Below, piece by piece: positions 21,690 to 35,100 of a stretch of 64,000 nucleotides of DNA. The stretch is from Undaria pinnatifida (Eukaryota; Sar; Phaeophyceae; Laminariales; Alariaceae), in contig JABAKD010000014.1 in the NCBI GenBank assembly GCA_012845835.1, positions 2,784,484 through 2,848,483 on the forward strand. The letters run 5' to 3'. The translations under genes and the position numbers were made by a program. Every line of letters begins with the position of its first letter. Position 1 is the stretch's first letter. The notes under the pieces are model-generated. The model ran no database searches, had not been told where the DNA came from, and saw nothing but the letters and a program-made list of their open reading frames with translations.

Positions 21690-22470
21690 TTCATGGCACT
21701 GTCGTGAAGGCCGCACGCGGTACTTTCGCGGGATTTCATGGGCTTCCGTGGCACTTCATCGCCTTCATGAGCTTCCATGACTCTTCCTTGTGGCCTACGA
21801 GTACAATACGACCCCTTTGTGAGAGGTACCGGCATGTGGTTCATGAACGTGTTCACGAAACCGACTGGCCATTTTTCATCAGAAAAAGTTTGCTGTGGAC
21901 ATGACGCCCTGACTGCCATGGGCTGCCATGTGTCACTGCCATGAGGTACGACACGATGACACAAAGTGACATGGAACTGCCATGATAACGTGCCATTAGA
22001 TTACATGAGATTCCGTGATGAGGTGCCATTGGACGTCATGAAAGTGCCATCAAAAATGCCATGACGATGAACCGTCTCATGAGCCTGAGGGCATACCCAT
22101 CATGGCAATAGATCTAAATTCCATGGCGTAATCCCACGCAAAAACTGCCGTGGCACCTGTCAACGGCAGGCAGTGTACGGCACTGCCATGTCTCTACAGC
22201 CGTGCCGCCATGGCACTAACATGACAGCTCGTACTCCCCTGCATAATCTTCCTGAGGCAATTCATGCTCCCATGGCAATTACAACGCAGTGCCATCCACG
22301 TTCATGAACGTTCATGAGCGTTCGTTCGTGAACGTTTATGTCACTTCCTCCATGGGACTACCATATTGGACCTAACTGCTTCCATAGGATGCCACGAGGT
22401 ACCATGAGGCACCACGAAAGTGCAAAGAACTGCCATGACATTCCATGCCGTCGACCTTACGACAGCCCAA
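21690..22470. repeat. CATG-rich degenerate repeat tract
   Basis: Nearly 800 bp with a very high density of CATG, often as CCATGGCA, TGCCATG or CATGAACGTTCATG. No fixed period. Open frames are short. Intergenic, between the two host genes. Confidence 0.7.
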
Positions 22471-23365
22471 TGGCATGCTCATTGCTCGGCATGGCAGTCC
22501 CCCTTCGCAATCATTTAAGAGTACCACACGGAGCTGGCATCGTGGGACTGCGATGACCTGCCGCCACCACCATAAAAATTTAAGATAGTGTGCATTCGTG
22601 ACGTCAAGCGCCAAGAGTGCCATCAGTCGATACATACAGTCGGCCTGCATCACCAAAGGAAGGGGATCGGCGGGATGGTTACACCGAAATACATGCTTCT
22701 TTGAGTTCGGGTGGGAAAATGTATCGACTTTTTACCAGTACACTACATACAGTACTATGCTGTGCCAGGTAGTCCAAACGGGCTACGTATGACCAGCTCC
22801 TCAAGCGGTTAGGAGCCTCGGAAAAAAAAGTGGCGCACCTCTACCGCCGTAGCATGCGTCGGTAGACACGTGCTACGATAGAGGTAGCGTAAGGTTATAG
22901 GGCGGGGACACGGGGACACAGAGTGCCCCCTGCAGGTCTGCCAATTAAGCAGGTCCTCGGAGAGTACTCACTTTCTTCGCCTTCGTAGAGACGTAGGTTT
23001 ATTCGATTCCACCAGAGCCCCGGATAGCTTCTGAGATCAGAGGCACGTGCCTCCGATGTATTTCCTAACTTTCTCGAATACCAAACGCCAACCTTATCAT
23101 ACGAAACCCATCCAAATGGTCTCAAGTACGGAAAATTGTAGGCCTTTCGAGGCCGTATCTTAACAGTAGCACTTTTTGGGCTAGAACATTTTTTTTTTTT
23201 CTGAATGACAGCAGTGCGTGCGCCTTAACCCAAAATGGTCGGAATTTCAGTTTTTTTTCATTGTTTGCAGTTTTTTTTAGGGCCACCTATAGTATAGGCC
23301 ACGGGATTGTCCATCGAGTTGCACTTTTCGTTTTTTCGCAAAAATCAGTTTTTGGGCGGGGTAAA

Positions 23366-23649
23366 GACGCGTGCTACGATATAGGTGCACACCACTTTTT
23401 TTTTTCTGGAGTTCCTCACCTTAGGAGCCTTAAGACATGTCCTTCTTAACCCAAAAAGTGATCTGGAGAAAAAGTCAAACCGTTTTTTGATCCCGGACGA
23501 AAAAACCCCATGGTCCAGGTATACAACGAGATAATGATGAACAAAAATTGTCGTATTTTTTTATTTCCCGACGATTTTGGTTTAAGGAGACCCGTCGTCC
23601 AGAAACCATTTTCGCCCAAAAAAGGTATTCCTCTATCGTAGCTTGCGTC
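23366..23649 (+). mobile_element. MITE-A copy
   Basis: Family MITE-A: terminal inverted repeats starting GACGCGTGCTACGATAGAGG, an internal CCATGG-YCTAGGTA block, and a right end reading GGTTAAGGAGNCCCGTC, then TTTTCGCCAAAAAAAGGTAT and the inverted end. About 260-290 bp with no coding capacity. This copy has both ends. Confidence 0.85.
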
Positions 23650-23761
23650 AAAAAATGTCCCGAAATTAGGAACCCCAGATAAAAAAGGATGCATCTCTGC
23701 CGGAGCATGCGCCGGTGTACTGAGCCACAACGACGCGCACGATTGAACCTAACATCGGACT

Positions 23762-24018
23762 GATTCTACGATACCCCCCCCCCAAAAAAAACAGCGATTT
23801 TCTTTAACTAACGAAGGATTCACGACAGCTCTGCACGAGGAAGAATGGTATGAAAACGTAACAGTCATATATTTTCTTTGTTTGCAAAGGAGTATCGAAC
23901 GATGACCGCCGGGATGGCAAGGGTCACCGTGTTTCAGGAGATACGGCCGGGGGCTGGTTTCAAAACAGGCGGCTTCGTTAGAGAAAAGTTGGGGGGGGCT
24001 ACCGTAGTAAGACACATC
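23762..24018 (+). mobile_element. MITE-D copy
   Basis: Same ends and interior as 63,352-63,606 (CACCGTGTTTCAGGAGATAC; GGGGGGGCTACCGTAGTAAG). About 110 bp after a MITE-A copy. Confidence 0.78.
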
Positions 24019-25594
24019 GGCACTCCAAAAATGAGGATACGTTAACTTCTATCAACACCGTAGCCCTGATACGTGTGAGCATCCACGATTGCTTTGCCTT
24101 GCGGACGCGTGCTACGACGATAGAAAGGTACCATAGCGCACATTTTTGGCAAAATTAAGTGTTTTGTGTGAATGGCCGGTCCGGGCTCATTTCTTTTTCA
24201 CATTCTACTTCCAAGTGTTTTGTCCCCATGTCGGGAGTGCGGTGCTAAAAGGGCGAATTAACCCAAAATTGTTGGAATAACGTCGTTTTTTTTCTTGTTT
24301 TGCAATATGATTTTTTGTTTACACCTAGACCATGGATTTGGTCATCAGGCTGCACTTAACCCCCTTCACAACCCCCGAACCCCTCCCCATACTACTGTCA
24401 AGTAATTTGTTCCCAAAAACGGTTTTCCAGTTCTAAAGGCGTTAACCACTCTGGGGCTTGGTTATATATTGATTATAGTGCAGGGAATAATTGACCAATA
24501 AAAATTGACGATCTAACGTTTACAGCATCGACCACTCGGAAGGTACGCGAGCTGCTTGGATATTATTGGTGATATATCTCGCGTACCGCAATAACACAAT
24601 ATATGATGCACGAAAATACGACCCTGTTCGTACCGCCGATCGAGGGGAGACGGTCCGACAGCATCGTACTTGTGTCGTGTCTTTGGCCGCTAATGCCCGG
24701 TGTTCAGAAGGTTTAAAAAAACAAATTCAGTTTACCTAAAATCAAAAAGGTTAAAAAAATCGGTTTACCTAAGATCATTTATTTTTGAGGTGAGCTTCTC
24801 AAGGGCGGCGCCCTCAGAAAAAAGCAAACAAACGGGGCACGTTTACCGTGGCATGTGTCTGCATTCCCAACACGACCCCTTAATGGTTGCGAAACCCACA
24901 GCCACCCCACGGTACGTGTGCAGCGGAAGTCTCTTCTGAGCTCCTAAGATGAGGAGAAGCATCAATACCCCAACCGAAGCATGACTTCGAAGGCATTCGT
25001 TCGACCAATCCAAACAACACTTATACTGTCCTACTTTTTTTTTTCTCAAAAATAGTATCTGACTAACCGGTAGTTCTACCATGGTTGAGGATCTCAACCG
25101 GCCAGATTTGATTGGCCTAAAATGTGCAGCCCCTACCGTGGGGTGGTTCCCCGCGTACCCTACGAAGCCCGAACTACCGCGCGATCACTAGCTGTAAGAC
25201 GGTCCGCCCCCCCGCTGTCACTATGTCCCAGTCCGTTTTACGCTGATCATACCGACAAACACGAACAGCATTCAGATCGCTCGTAAGGTGTGTGGGTCAT
25301 AATCCGACGCCGTTTTGCATTCTTTTTTTTTACACATCTTGGTGGCGGCATACGCGAACAACAGTGTGCGGGCCGCAGGGCGTGCAAACGTGATAGTCCG
25401 ACGTTGGTTAGAACATCGAAGGGTGTGTGTACGTCATAGTCCGATGGTGCGGTGATAACGGTTCGTAGCAGCCGTGGTTGCGTCAGCATTCGGGCCACGC
25501 GGCCGAATGGCTCCGTTGCAAGGGTGCTGAGTGATTGCCTCCGCCGTCACTGAAATCGCAGCTATATTTTGAAAAAATTATGTCTCACATTAAA

Positions 25595-25787
25595 GTAGGA
25601 GCCCCAATTTAAGAGCGCCCGGGATAAGATCATTCGGGACTCAAGAGCGGTCAAAAACCGGCATGTTCCGCCTGTACTAAAAGCTATATATTTCCCACTA
25701 CAGATAAAAGCAATGTAGCAATGTGTAGTTAACAGCGATTGTTTCCGCTTGCCACGGGGCGCTCTTAAAGCGGGGTACCCACTGTAC
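25595..25787 (-). mobile_element. MITE-G copy
   Basis: About 190 bp with inverted ends: read in reverse it starts TACAGTGGGTACCCCGCTTT AAGAGCGCCC, and the far end shows GGGCGCTCTTAAATTGGGGC. Located about 90 bp beyond the stop codon of the EF/LRR gene. Confidence 0.75.
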
Positions 25788-25878
25788 CGGTGCCGTCAAC
25801 CACCAATAATAACGAAATAAAGCGAGACAACAAAAGAAATCCCAATGTTCGGGTCCCCCCAGCATGTGCACATCTACG

Positions 25879-26136
25879 TCATAGTCCGCTAGCAGGGATA
25901 CCGGTAGCGGCGACGATTGCGCTTGCAGTTCCAAGTCTTCCAGACGGCCCTTCATAACCTGCAAACTCTGCCTTTTTAAAGGCCGCGCCGCCTGTGGTTC
26001 TGGGCCTGTCGCCTACGTCTCCACCGAAACTATGCATAGCGCTCTTCGTTTTCTTCGCCTTGGCTCTCATCATAGCCCTAGCGTCTGAAGGCAGGACGTC
26101 GAGGCCCGGTAGTCTCTTGATGCTGTAGCCAGGAAT
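25879..26136 (-). CDS. EF/LRR gene, C-terminal exon with stop
   Basis: 85 codons and a TGA, after a very long pyrimidine tract and GGTCAG. Only the phase-0 frame is open: IPGYSIKRLPGLDVLPSDAR, a basic stretch (RAKAKKTKSAM) and a Gly/Ala-rich end ...GIPASGL. No known domain. A GTTATG site inside could be a donor, but the open frame to the stop favours a terminal exon. Confidence 0.65.
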   Translation of the reverse strand: MPGYSIKRLPGLDVLPSDARAMMRAKAKKTKSAMHSFGGDVGDRPRTTGGAAFKKAEFAGYEGPSGRLGTASAIVAATGIPASGL

Positions 26137-29100
26137 CTGACCGGACAGTGAAAAAGAGGGGGGGGTGAGAAACTTGATTGATTGCGAAATCAATAAAAAA
26201 AGGGGATGCGTTGGATTAGCAACTTCCGCATGTATAAGGAGAAGAGAGGAGGGAAAAGGAGAAGAGAGGAGAAGAGAGGCTCAGGTTCTGGGTTGGTTGG
26301 CAACAGACTAAGCTATGAACTCGTCTGAGCTGGTCCACGCGCCGGGCAGATCATGATGTTAGTTCACCTAGACCCTACATTTTCCGGTATGACACATGTG
26401 ACAGATCATGATCTATAGACTAAGCTACTCGTGGACTCGCCTGGGCTGGTCAGTGATGCTTTGCCGGGTTACATGCGCGGTGACTCATGTTTTTTCTATT
26501 ATTTTTTCAAGTTTTAGATAGTTTTTTGGTCCCCTTTCCGCCCCCCCCCCCCGCCCCCCCCCCTTTTCAGGTTCAGACATTCCCGGGGTTTCAAGCGAAC
26601 CACACCCCCACGCCGATGGGGAAACTTGAAAAACCCAAAGCACACACGACGCGTGCTACGATAGAGGTGCACCACTTTTTTTCAACACTACCCCTCAATT
26701 TGGGAGCTTAAGACCTCTCACTCCCAAAAAAACTGATTTGGAGAAAAACAAAACTGCTATCCACCGGACGAAACCCCCCCCATGGCCTAGGTACACAACG
26801 AGAATCAGACAAAATAAATATCGTTTTTTTTTTCCCCGACAATTAGCCCCGTCATGTTCAGAAACCATTTTCGCCAAAAAAAGGTATACCTCTATATTGT
26901 AGCATGCATCACACATTTTCGTAAAACACAAACGGGTATTCCAGTGGGAATGTATTTTGTATAATTGTCTTACTGAGAAGCCCCGTCGGTCAGAAACAAA
27001 CAGGCCAAAAAGAGGTACTGTACCTTTATCGCAGCAAGAATCAGCGTATTTTTTTCTAAGTGGGATCTGCGCTGCGCGTTAGACCTTGGACAGCACACCG
27101 TAACCGCAGGTATAGCGCACAGAAACGCCGGCTGGGGTTGCGCGGACGAGTGAATGCCCCCGGAGTCGTATTTCGGGTGAGGCATTGAGCTCCTCATGTT
27201 AGGATCCCAGAAACTCATGCTGCACCTCCAGCATGGGTTGGCCATGTAAGGCCGTTTGGGTTGTTAGTTGCGTAATTATCTTATTGAAGAACCCCGGGAA
27301 TCAGGAAAAAAAATGGTAAAAAAGAGATACTACAGCAGTGTACCTGTGTCGTACCACCATCGGCGTATGGTTCCTAAGTGGGTGGTTTCAAAGCGGGGGT
27401 TGCACTACACGTTTTTAGACCTTGCACGCGTAACCCGACTAACAAGGCCATGGCCTTGGGACACGATGAGTAATACTGTCAAGCAAGCGCAGGGGGTATT
27501 TCAGCGGTATCGAGTGGCTTAGTTGGTCGAATTGATCTATTTGATCCAATCGTTCGAATATAGATCTAGTTGATCTAAGTGATCTAAGTGGTCTTATTGG
27601 TCCAATTGATCTTATTTAATTGATCTAGTTGATCTAATTGATCTGATTGGTGTAGTTGATCTTATTGGTATCATTGATCTAATTGATCTAATTGTGCTAA
27701 TTGATCTAAGAAACCAAAGTGATCTAATTGCCCTGATTAATCTAATCAATGTGATCGATCTAGTTGATTTAATTGATCTATTTCAGGAGCCCAGTTATCC
27801 CGAAGATTATGGCCAGAAAAAGGTACTGTACCCCTCTATCAGAGCATGCGTCACAGCCACAGCCAGTCGATCGTTCATAATGTGGCGGCGCACCACGCGA
27901 TCTCACATGATCTCGAACCTCCAGCAACCTTTGCTCGGGCACAAACACCGTCCGGTTGTCATTCCTCACGGCGTTCGAACCCAGGGACCCGGACCTTTGC
28001 AGATCCTTTCGCTCCCATCGCGGATCCTTTCGCTCCCGCTGCGGATCTTTTTGCTCTCGGAGCGGGTCCTTTCGCCGCCCTTGCTGCTGCGATGTGGGTG
28101 TCGCAGGAGGCGGTGGAGCGCTCTCATTGACGCTAAGTGAGTCTAGACGGAGCGCCGCCTCGAGCCGCGCGCCTTGCTCCGGACCGATCAGGGTGCCCGC
28201 TAGGTTAAGCCGCGCTAGGTTTATTAGTGTGAGCAGGACCTTTGGGATCTACAGCAAAGAGAGAGAGAGAGAGGCAAGGTTTTTTTTATGTAGGGCGGAT
28301 GCCGGGCAGTCAGTCATCTAACTCGACACAAACGTAAAAAAACAAGACTTAACCTACCGTTACAAAAAAATAGTAGTAATGTAGTGCGTCGTCTCCCGTT
28401 CCGATGTGGAAAATTAACTTGAATTTAGTATAACCCCCCTTGTCTGGTTTTAGTAACAAAAAAGTGTGCCCGACGGGGATTCGATTTTTTTGCTTTTGTT
28501 TTTTTTGTGTGCTTTTTTTTTCTCTTCGAAAGAGATGCTATCGTTTTACGCTTCGATCAAATAGTTTAATTTTGGATCTACTAGGTGGTGCAAAAAGCAA
28601 GACATTATCCCGGCACAACTGTTTTCAGCCGAGTCTTGGGGGATTTTTTTTGTACGAAACGATGAAATGGGCGCCTTCACGGCTTTTGCCGCCACGAGTT
28701 CCCCCACGGGAACTTTTTTGTGATCCGCCACCCCACCCGAAACGAGTATTTTTTTGTTGTTACCTCAGGTCCAAGAGGGTTCCCCTCGAGATCGAGATCG
28801 AGCAGGGACCGCATGTACTTGAGGTCATCGGGAAGGCTCTCGATAGTGTTTCCCCTCAAGTCGAGCACCTCCAAAGCCCTCAGCTCGGGCACGCAGCCAG
28901 GAAGCCTTGTGAGCTGGTTGCCGGCCAAGCGCAGCTCTCGGAGGCTTCTGATCATCCATGCGGTGGCAAGGCGTGGGTATCGGTTTTGAGGCGATGCGTC
29001 GGAAGAGGAAGAGCGAGAAAACAATTCGCGTAGACGGTGTTTTGGTTCCCGACAGACCCGGTTGCTGTGACATGGGCAACAGCTCTACCAGCGTTTTGTT

Positions 29101-32100
29101 GTACTGCACGGAGGCATGCTGTGGCGCAGGTGCAGCCCACGTTTTTTGGGGCTCTCGCAATTTGGGGGCTCTTTACCTTACCCGCAAAAATCTACGCTTA
29201 GTCCGACAAACTATCCCACGGACTAGATATCAATATTGTAACCGAGACATCGGTAGGGGAGGGGACGCGTGCTACGATAGAGGTATACCTTTTTTTGGCG
29301 AAAATGGTTCCTGAACATGACCCAAAATCGTCGGAAATACGCCCCATTAATTTTGGAGAATTCTCGTCGTATACCTGGAACATGGGATTTTTCATCGGGG
29401 TAGCAGTTCTGTTTTTCTCCAAGTCAGTTTTTGGGTTAGAAAGACATGTCTTAACCTCCTCCAGTGAGGGGTAGTATTAAGAAAAGAAGTAGTGTGCACC
29501 TCTATCGCAGCAACGGTCAGGAGGGGGTACCCCTTTTTTTTTCACGACCGGGTTTGAGCTACTCGCAGGAGCGATTCTGTGCCTCCTTGGCGAAAACACT
29601 CCAGGCAACGTGCTGGGGGCGGCGAGACTAACCACTCCATTCCGGATTCATGTCGCGAACACTAACGCGGCAACAAGGATTAAGACCGCAAAGGGCCGCA
29701 AAGGAGCAGGGGGGGGGGGGGGTCACTCGCGCGAGTGACTCCGAGCTATCCCTATCGTCAATTCTCTTCACTTTTTTCAAAATCTAACGGTGACGAGGGC
29801 CTTACAGAACGTACGTAGCACCACCCCACCGCTCGAACACCCCCCTCCAATCCCCCCCCTGGACCCCCCCCCCCGCCTAACCCCGTCTACCCTAACCCCC
29901 TCAGAAGCGTGCTACGATAGAGGTGCACCACTTTTTTTTTTTCTAATACTACCCCTCGATTTAGGAGCTTAAGATCTCTCCCAAAAACTGAATTGGAGAA
30001 AAGCAAAACTTGCTACCGGATGAAAAATACCATGGCCCAGGTAAGCAACGAGAAAAAAAATCATGCAAAATATATATTGCTATTTCCGACGTTTTCGGGT
30101 TAAGGAGCACCGTCATTCAGAAACCATTTCAGACGAAAATTGCTTTCTCTATCGTAGCACGCGTCCCCCCCCCCCCCCCCCCCGGCCCCGCCTCCGCCCC
30201 CCCCGCGAACGAACCTGCACATCGCCAGCTCTCTCGGGAGCGCACTGAGCCAGTTTTTCTCCGCAAATACCTGCTCCAGATTAGGCAGCAGACCCAACTC
30301 TCCAGGCAACCTGCTTGATCGCGGACGGGCATCCTATGGTTAGGTAAAGAAATTCGGTAGAAATACACAGAGGAAGATTTTTCGCCTATAAGAAGCGGTG
30401 CTCACGGTTCGGGCGCCATATTAAATACCATACACATGGTACGGGAGAGGAGTACCAGGTGCACGCTGTTCCTTCTGAGGCTCCGGGCAAAACAAACAAA
30501 ACAAAATAACTACTCTGTAACCTACAATTTTTTTTTCTTTTTTTTTCTCTCGTCTTGAGAAAATTGAAAGCACAACCCGGTTTCTATTTTTGAAGAAATC
30601 CCATGGCCTAGGTAATACCAAAAAAAAAATCATACGCATGCCAAAAGAAAACAGCAAGAAAATATCATTCCAACGATTTTTTGGGGTTATGAAGGATTCG
30701 CCATCCATTCGGAAGATATTCTATAGCCCAAATGACCAAGGCTGCGGCAATAGCAGGGGGGATGTTGCGACGGTGTTATCATGATGTTATGATATACCCC
30801 CATTTTTCACCGCCTGGTTTGAGCCACTCGCACGAGTGACTCTGTACACATACCTCACTGACAAGTTTGATTTTTTTACGGGCGATTCGTTTGGCGCAGC
30901 GTAGCTTACTCCATTCCACTGCGGATGCATCACATCTCATGAGTTTAACAGCACGAAAGTATAAGGCCGAAAAGGATCAGGAGGGGGGGGTCACTCGCGC
31001 GAATGACTCCGAGTGCCCGCAAAAAAAGCAAGGTTTTCCACGAGCCAGGTTTCGTCAGGGGAACCCGCCCCGACCCGCGAGATTTCAATACATCCCGACC
31101 CGTCCCGACCCGTCCCGTCCCGTCCCGGGATATTCCAAACACCTCCTGACCCGAGCCCCCACCGAACCGCGAGATTTTGATAATCGCCTGACGTGATCGG
31201 CGGGTTGGGTCATGACCCGTGGAAATGCCTGAAAAAAAAAAGTGAGCCCCCTACTTTTTTTTTTGGCGGTCACCAGGATGGTTATCGAGCTAGATCATAT
31301 TGTGCGGGGTAGAGAACCCTAACTCCGAACAAGGGGAATGATCGCATCACGCAGTGTGAATATGGTAAGGCACCCACGAGGCAGTTACAGTGATACCCAT
31401 TACTGTCTCTGGAGTGGCTACACCAGAAAAAAAAGTATAACTCATTGACGCTGCCATCCACAAACAAGAAAGCAGGCAAAAGGTGCCGAAGTCCGTCTTG
31501 CTAGCGGTTCTTGGAAGGATGCAGTTCACCCTTCCCGCGACTCGCCGAACACCTCACGGCGCTTGGCGCTTGGCGCAAACAATGTCTTCCTGGTTGGTGA
31601 AAACTCGACGTGCTCCGTCCCAGCATAGTAGGGATGCGACGGTCTATGGTCATACGGCAACGGCCACGCACAAACTCAGTATACCCCCCCCACACACACA
31701 CACCGTATCCACAGTGCTACCGTAATCTCTATCGTAGCACGCGGCAAATAGTTGCTGGGGTTGAGTCGTGGCAATAAAATAGTAAATGGAGCGTCTACGC
31801 CAGGACCATGGCTACGGTGAGGGGGGAGGGCACCCCCATTTTCGGGACCGGGTTTTCACCACTCGCGCGAGTGGCTCTTTCAAATACCTCACGGAGACAA
31901 ACATAGTTTTAGGTCATCCTTAACCCCTTTACAACTGGAAACCCGTTTTTGGGGACAAAAATACGTGGATTTAGTGTAAGGAGGGGATCGGGGGCTCTAA
32001 AGGGGTTAAGGCGCGTTTGTATGCAGCTTATCGCTATGTTGTGGATTCACCTACCGCGAACTTTAGCCGCGCGAAAGCTCAAGACCGCGAAGGAACAGCG

Positions 32101-35100
32101 GGGTCGCTTTGCGGGAGTGACACCGAGCCACCGCGAAGACAAGGCCCCCAAAAGTGACCACCCTACTGTGCTTCGTGCTGGCGGGCGCCTGCTGTAGCAC
32201 GGCAGTCGCAAAGTAGATGTTCTGTCGTCCGTTCGACTCGCGAAAACGCGTTTTTCGGTGCCACGGTGAGAGCACTCTCCGCAGGAGCCTAAAGTACACG
32301 CTCCAACATCTCCTGGTTTTTGGTGAGAAACGAGACTCCGTCGAGATGTGTACGTCCGAGATCGGTCCCTTCTCTAGTTGAAAAAAACTTGCAAACGAAA
32401 ACACGGCAGTCAAAAGGAGATACACGGAAGATGGGAAGATGCTCGGGGGACTCCCTCCCTCGAAGTTTGCGCGACGGCGCACGTCTCACAGAATCCTTCA
32501 AATGACACACGCTACGTACACACGCTACGTACGTTAGGAGTGTACCCTTTTCTGTCTAAGGCTCTTCGCTTGAGAAGCTATGTGCCTTCTGAGAGGTGAA
32601 AAAAAAAAAATGAGAAAAATGAAAGCGTTCAACCCGATGAACGATATCATGTCCTACAGTGGCAGTAGTAGGTACAAAAAAGGAAGAAAAGAAAGAGAGA
32701 AAAAAAAAAACGATTTTCCGGCGATTTGGGGTTAAGGAATCCCGATATTCCGGAAACTGTTTTGACCAAAAACAGAAAAGAAAAAGAAAATGCTACCTCT
32801 ATCGAAGCAGGCGTAAAAAAAAAAAACGTTTTTTGCTGACGAGCCGTGGTGCGGTAGAGAGGATGTGTGGGCTACCGTGACCCCGCAGGCCTTACCCCGC
32901 ACGCCTTCCGACTGGTGAAAAACTGCCCGATATACAGTACTTGGAATTCCACGTATACTGTATGATTGCGTTATGTGGGCACCCCGATTTAAGGGCAAGT
33001 GGGCACCCCGATTTAAGGGTAAGTGGATACCCCGATTTAAGGGCAAGTGGGTACCCCGATTTAAGGGCAAGTGGGTACCCCGATTTAAGGGCAAGTGGGT
33101 ACCTCAACTTAAGGGCAAGTGGGTACCCCGATTCAAGGGCAAGTGGGTACCCCGATTTAAGGGCAAAAAAAAGTGGGTACCCCGATTTAAGGGCAAGTGG
33201 GTACCCCGATTTAAGGGCAATGTGTGGGTACGAGCATTCGAGGGTTAAGAGGGGTCAGCCCGGCATGTCCGGCCACACTAAATGCTATGTATTTCCACTC
33301 GCAGATAAGAGCACTTTGTAGTGAAGACACGCATGTTTCGGCTCGTCACCGGGCGCTCTTAAATCGGGATACCTACTGTATTATTGTGCTTTTTACAGTA
33401 AGACACGGCGAGATAACAGACACAGGTCGCCCTGTTGCAGGTCTCTCCGCTAAGCAGGTTTCCACGTCGTTCGCTCGCTGGTCTTAGAGAAGCTCTGTGC
33501 ACTAACTTCCACTAGTCACGGATGAACTGAACGACACACACGGATGGTGCAAGATCACCGTCATCCCCTTTTTCCTACACGCAGGCCTTCAAAGGCATGT
33601 GGAACCCTCACTACCCCGTATCCACAGCCTAGAAGATGATCTGAACGACATGCACATGCACGGATGGTGCAACATCACCATCCCTGTTTCCTGTACGCAC
33701 ACGCCTTCAAAGCTTCAAAGGCATGTGAAACCCTTTTTATCCCACATCCACATCCTACCAGGTATATCCTACGCCTTGCCAGGCTCCCAGAGCGATACGA
33801 TAACACTTGACATCCGACAATGTGCAGTATATATGAGATTCAACGTTGATCACTCGTAACGTCCCCTAAATAAGAAAGCCTCGGAAACAAAAGGAAACCC
33901 GTCTGTGTACAGAGCTTAACTCCCTTCTATGTCTACTTTCCTCTTGAGCTTTATCTACCGTACCATTATTGTTGTCCTTTGCTCTCTCCTTCCCAATTCG
34001 GGCTATTTACCTTGTATGATTACGTTTATGATACAATTATTTAGTCGTCTGGGTTGGTCACCGTGTCCGCCACCAAAGGCAGGTTTCTCAAACAACTGGA
34101 GACATGTCAAGTGTTTTGTTTTGCTCATCCCATCCATTATCTTCGCACTTTGGTTTCTCCTTCCCCCTCCCTAGACGTAACTCAGATCCCGGGATATTAA
34201 GCAGGCTCTTCTCCCCCCCCCCCCCCCCCCCCCGGGGTTACTAAGCAGGCTCTCCCCCCCCCCCCCCCCCGGGGTTACTAAGCAGGCTCTCCCCCCCCCC
34301 CCCGACTACGGTGCGCGCCCTTCTTTTTTATCGCGAGAAGACTCCAGCTAACTCCGCCCTCGTCGTCTCGCATTGAATTGCGCCCATACTGCCGGTCGAA
34401 CAGTGCTACCCCTATCCATACAGAGAGATGGCGAAAAATCGCTTGGCACGGCTGGAACTCCCTTACAGTAACTCTCTTTATGGCAAATATGTCCCCAGTA
34501 GTGCCGGTGCCCTGTATAGTGCCGGTTCCCTGAATAGTGCCGGCGTACTGAATAGTGCCGGTGTACTGAATAATGCCGGTGTGCTGAATAGTGCCGGTTC
34601 CCTGAATAGTGCAGGTGCTCTGAGTAGTGCGGGTGCCCTGAATAGTGCCGGTGCCCTGAATTAGCGCAAGTGCCCTGAATAGTGCCGGTGTACTCAATAG
34701 TGCCGGTGCTCTGAACAGCACCGATGCCCTGAATAGCGCCGGTGCCCTGAATAGTGCCGGTGCCCTGAACAGTGCCGGTGTCTTGGGCTGGCACACACCG
34801 GCACCATTGGGAGCGTCCCCCCACTGTACGCCTTTAGGGCAAAATATAGAGCTCTTCTTGTGTACCACCTCAGAAAAACTGAGTGCCCCCCCCCCTCTTA
34901 TCATCTTGGCAGGATGCAGCTCACCCTTTCGTGCGACTCGCCGAATACCCCACGGCGCGTCGCGCTTGGTGCACGCAGTGATGTCTGCCTCGTCGGTGAA
35001 CACCCGACGTGCCCCGTCCCAGCATATTAGGGATGCAAGGAGGGTCAATAGCCTCAAGGCTACGGCCGTGCATTAAATGAGCACCCCCTCCCCTCCCCAC

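Noticed and set aside
32941-33321. Repeat protein reading GKWVPRF or ASGYPDLR
   Set aside because: The 24-bp unit is the amplified MITE-G end, open in two frames at once.
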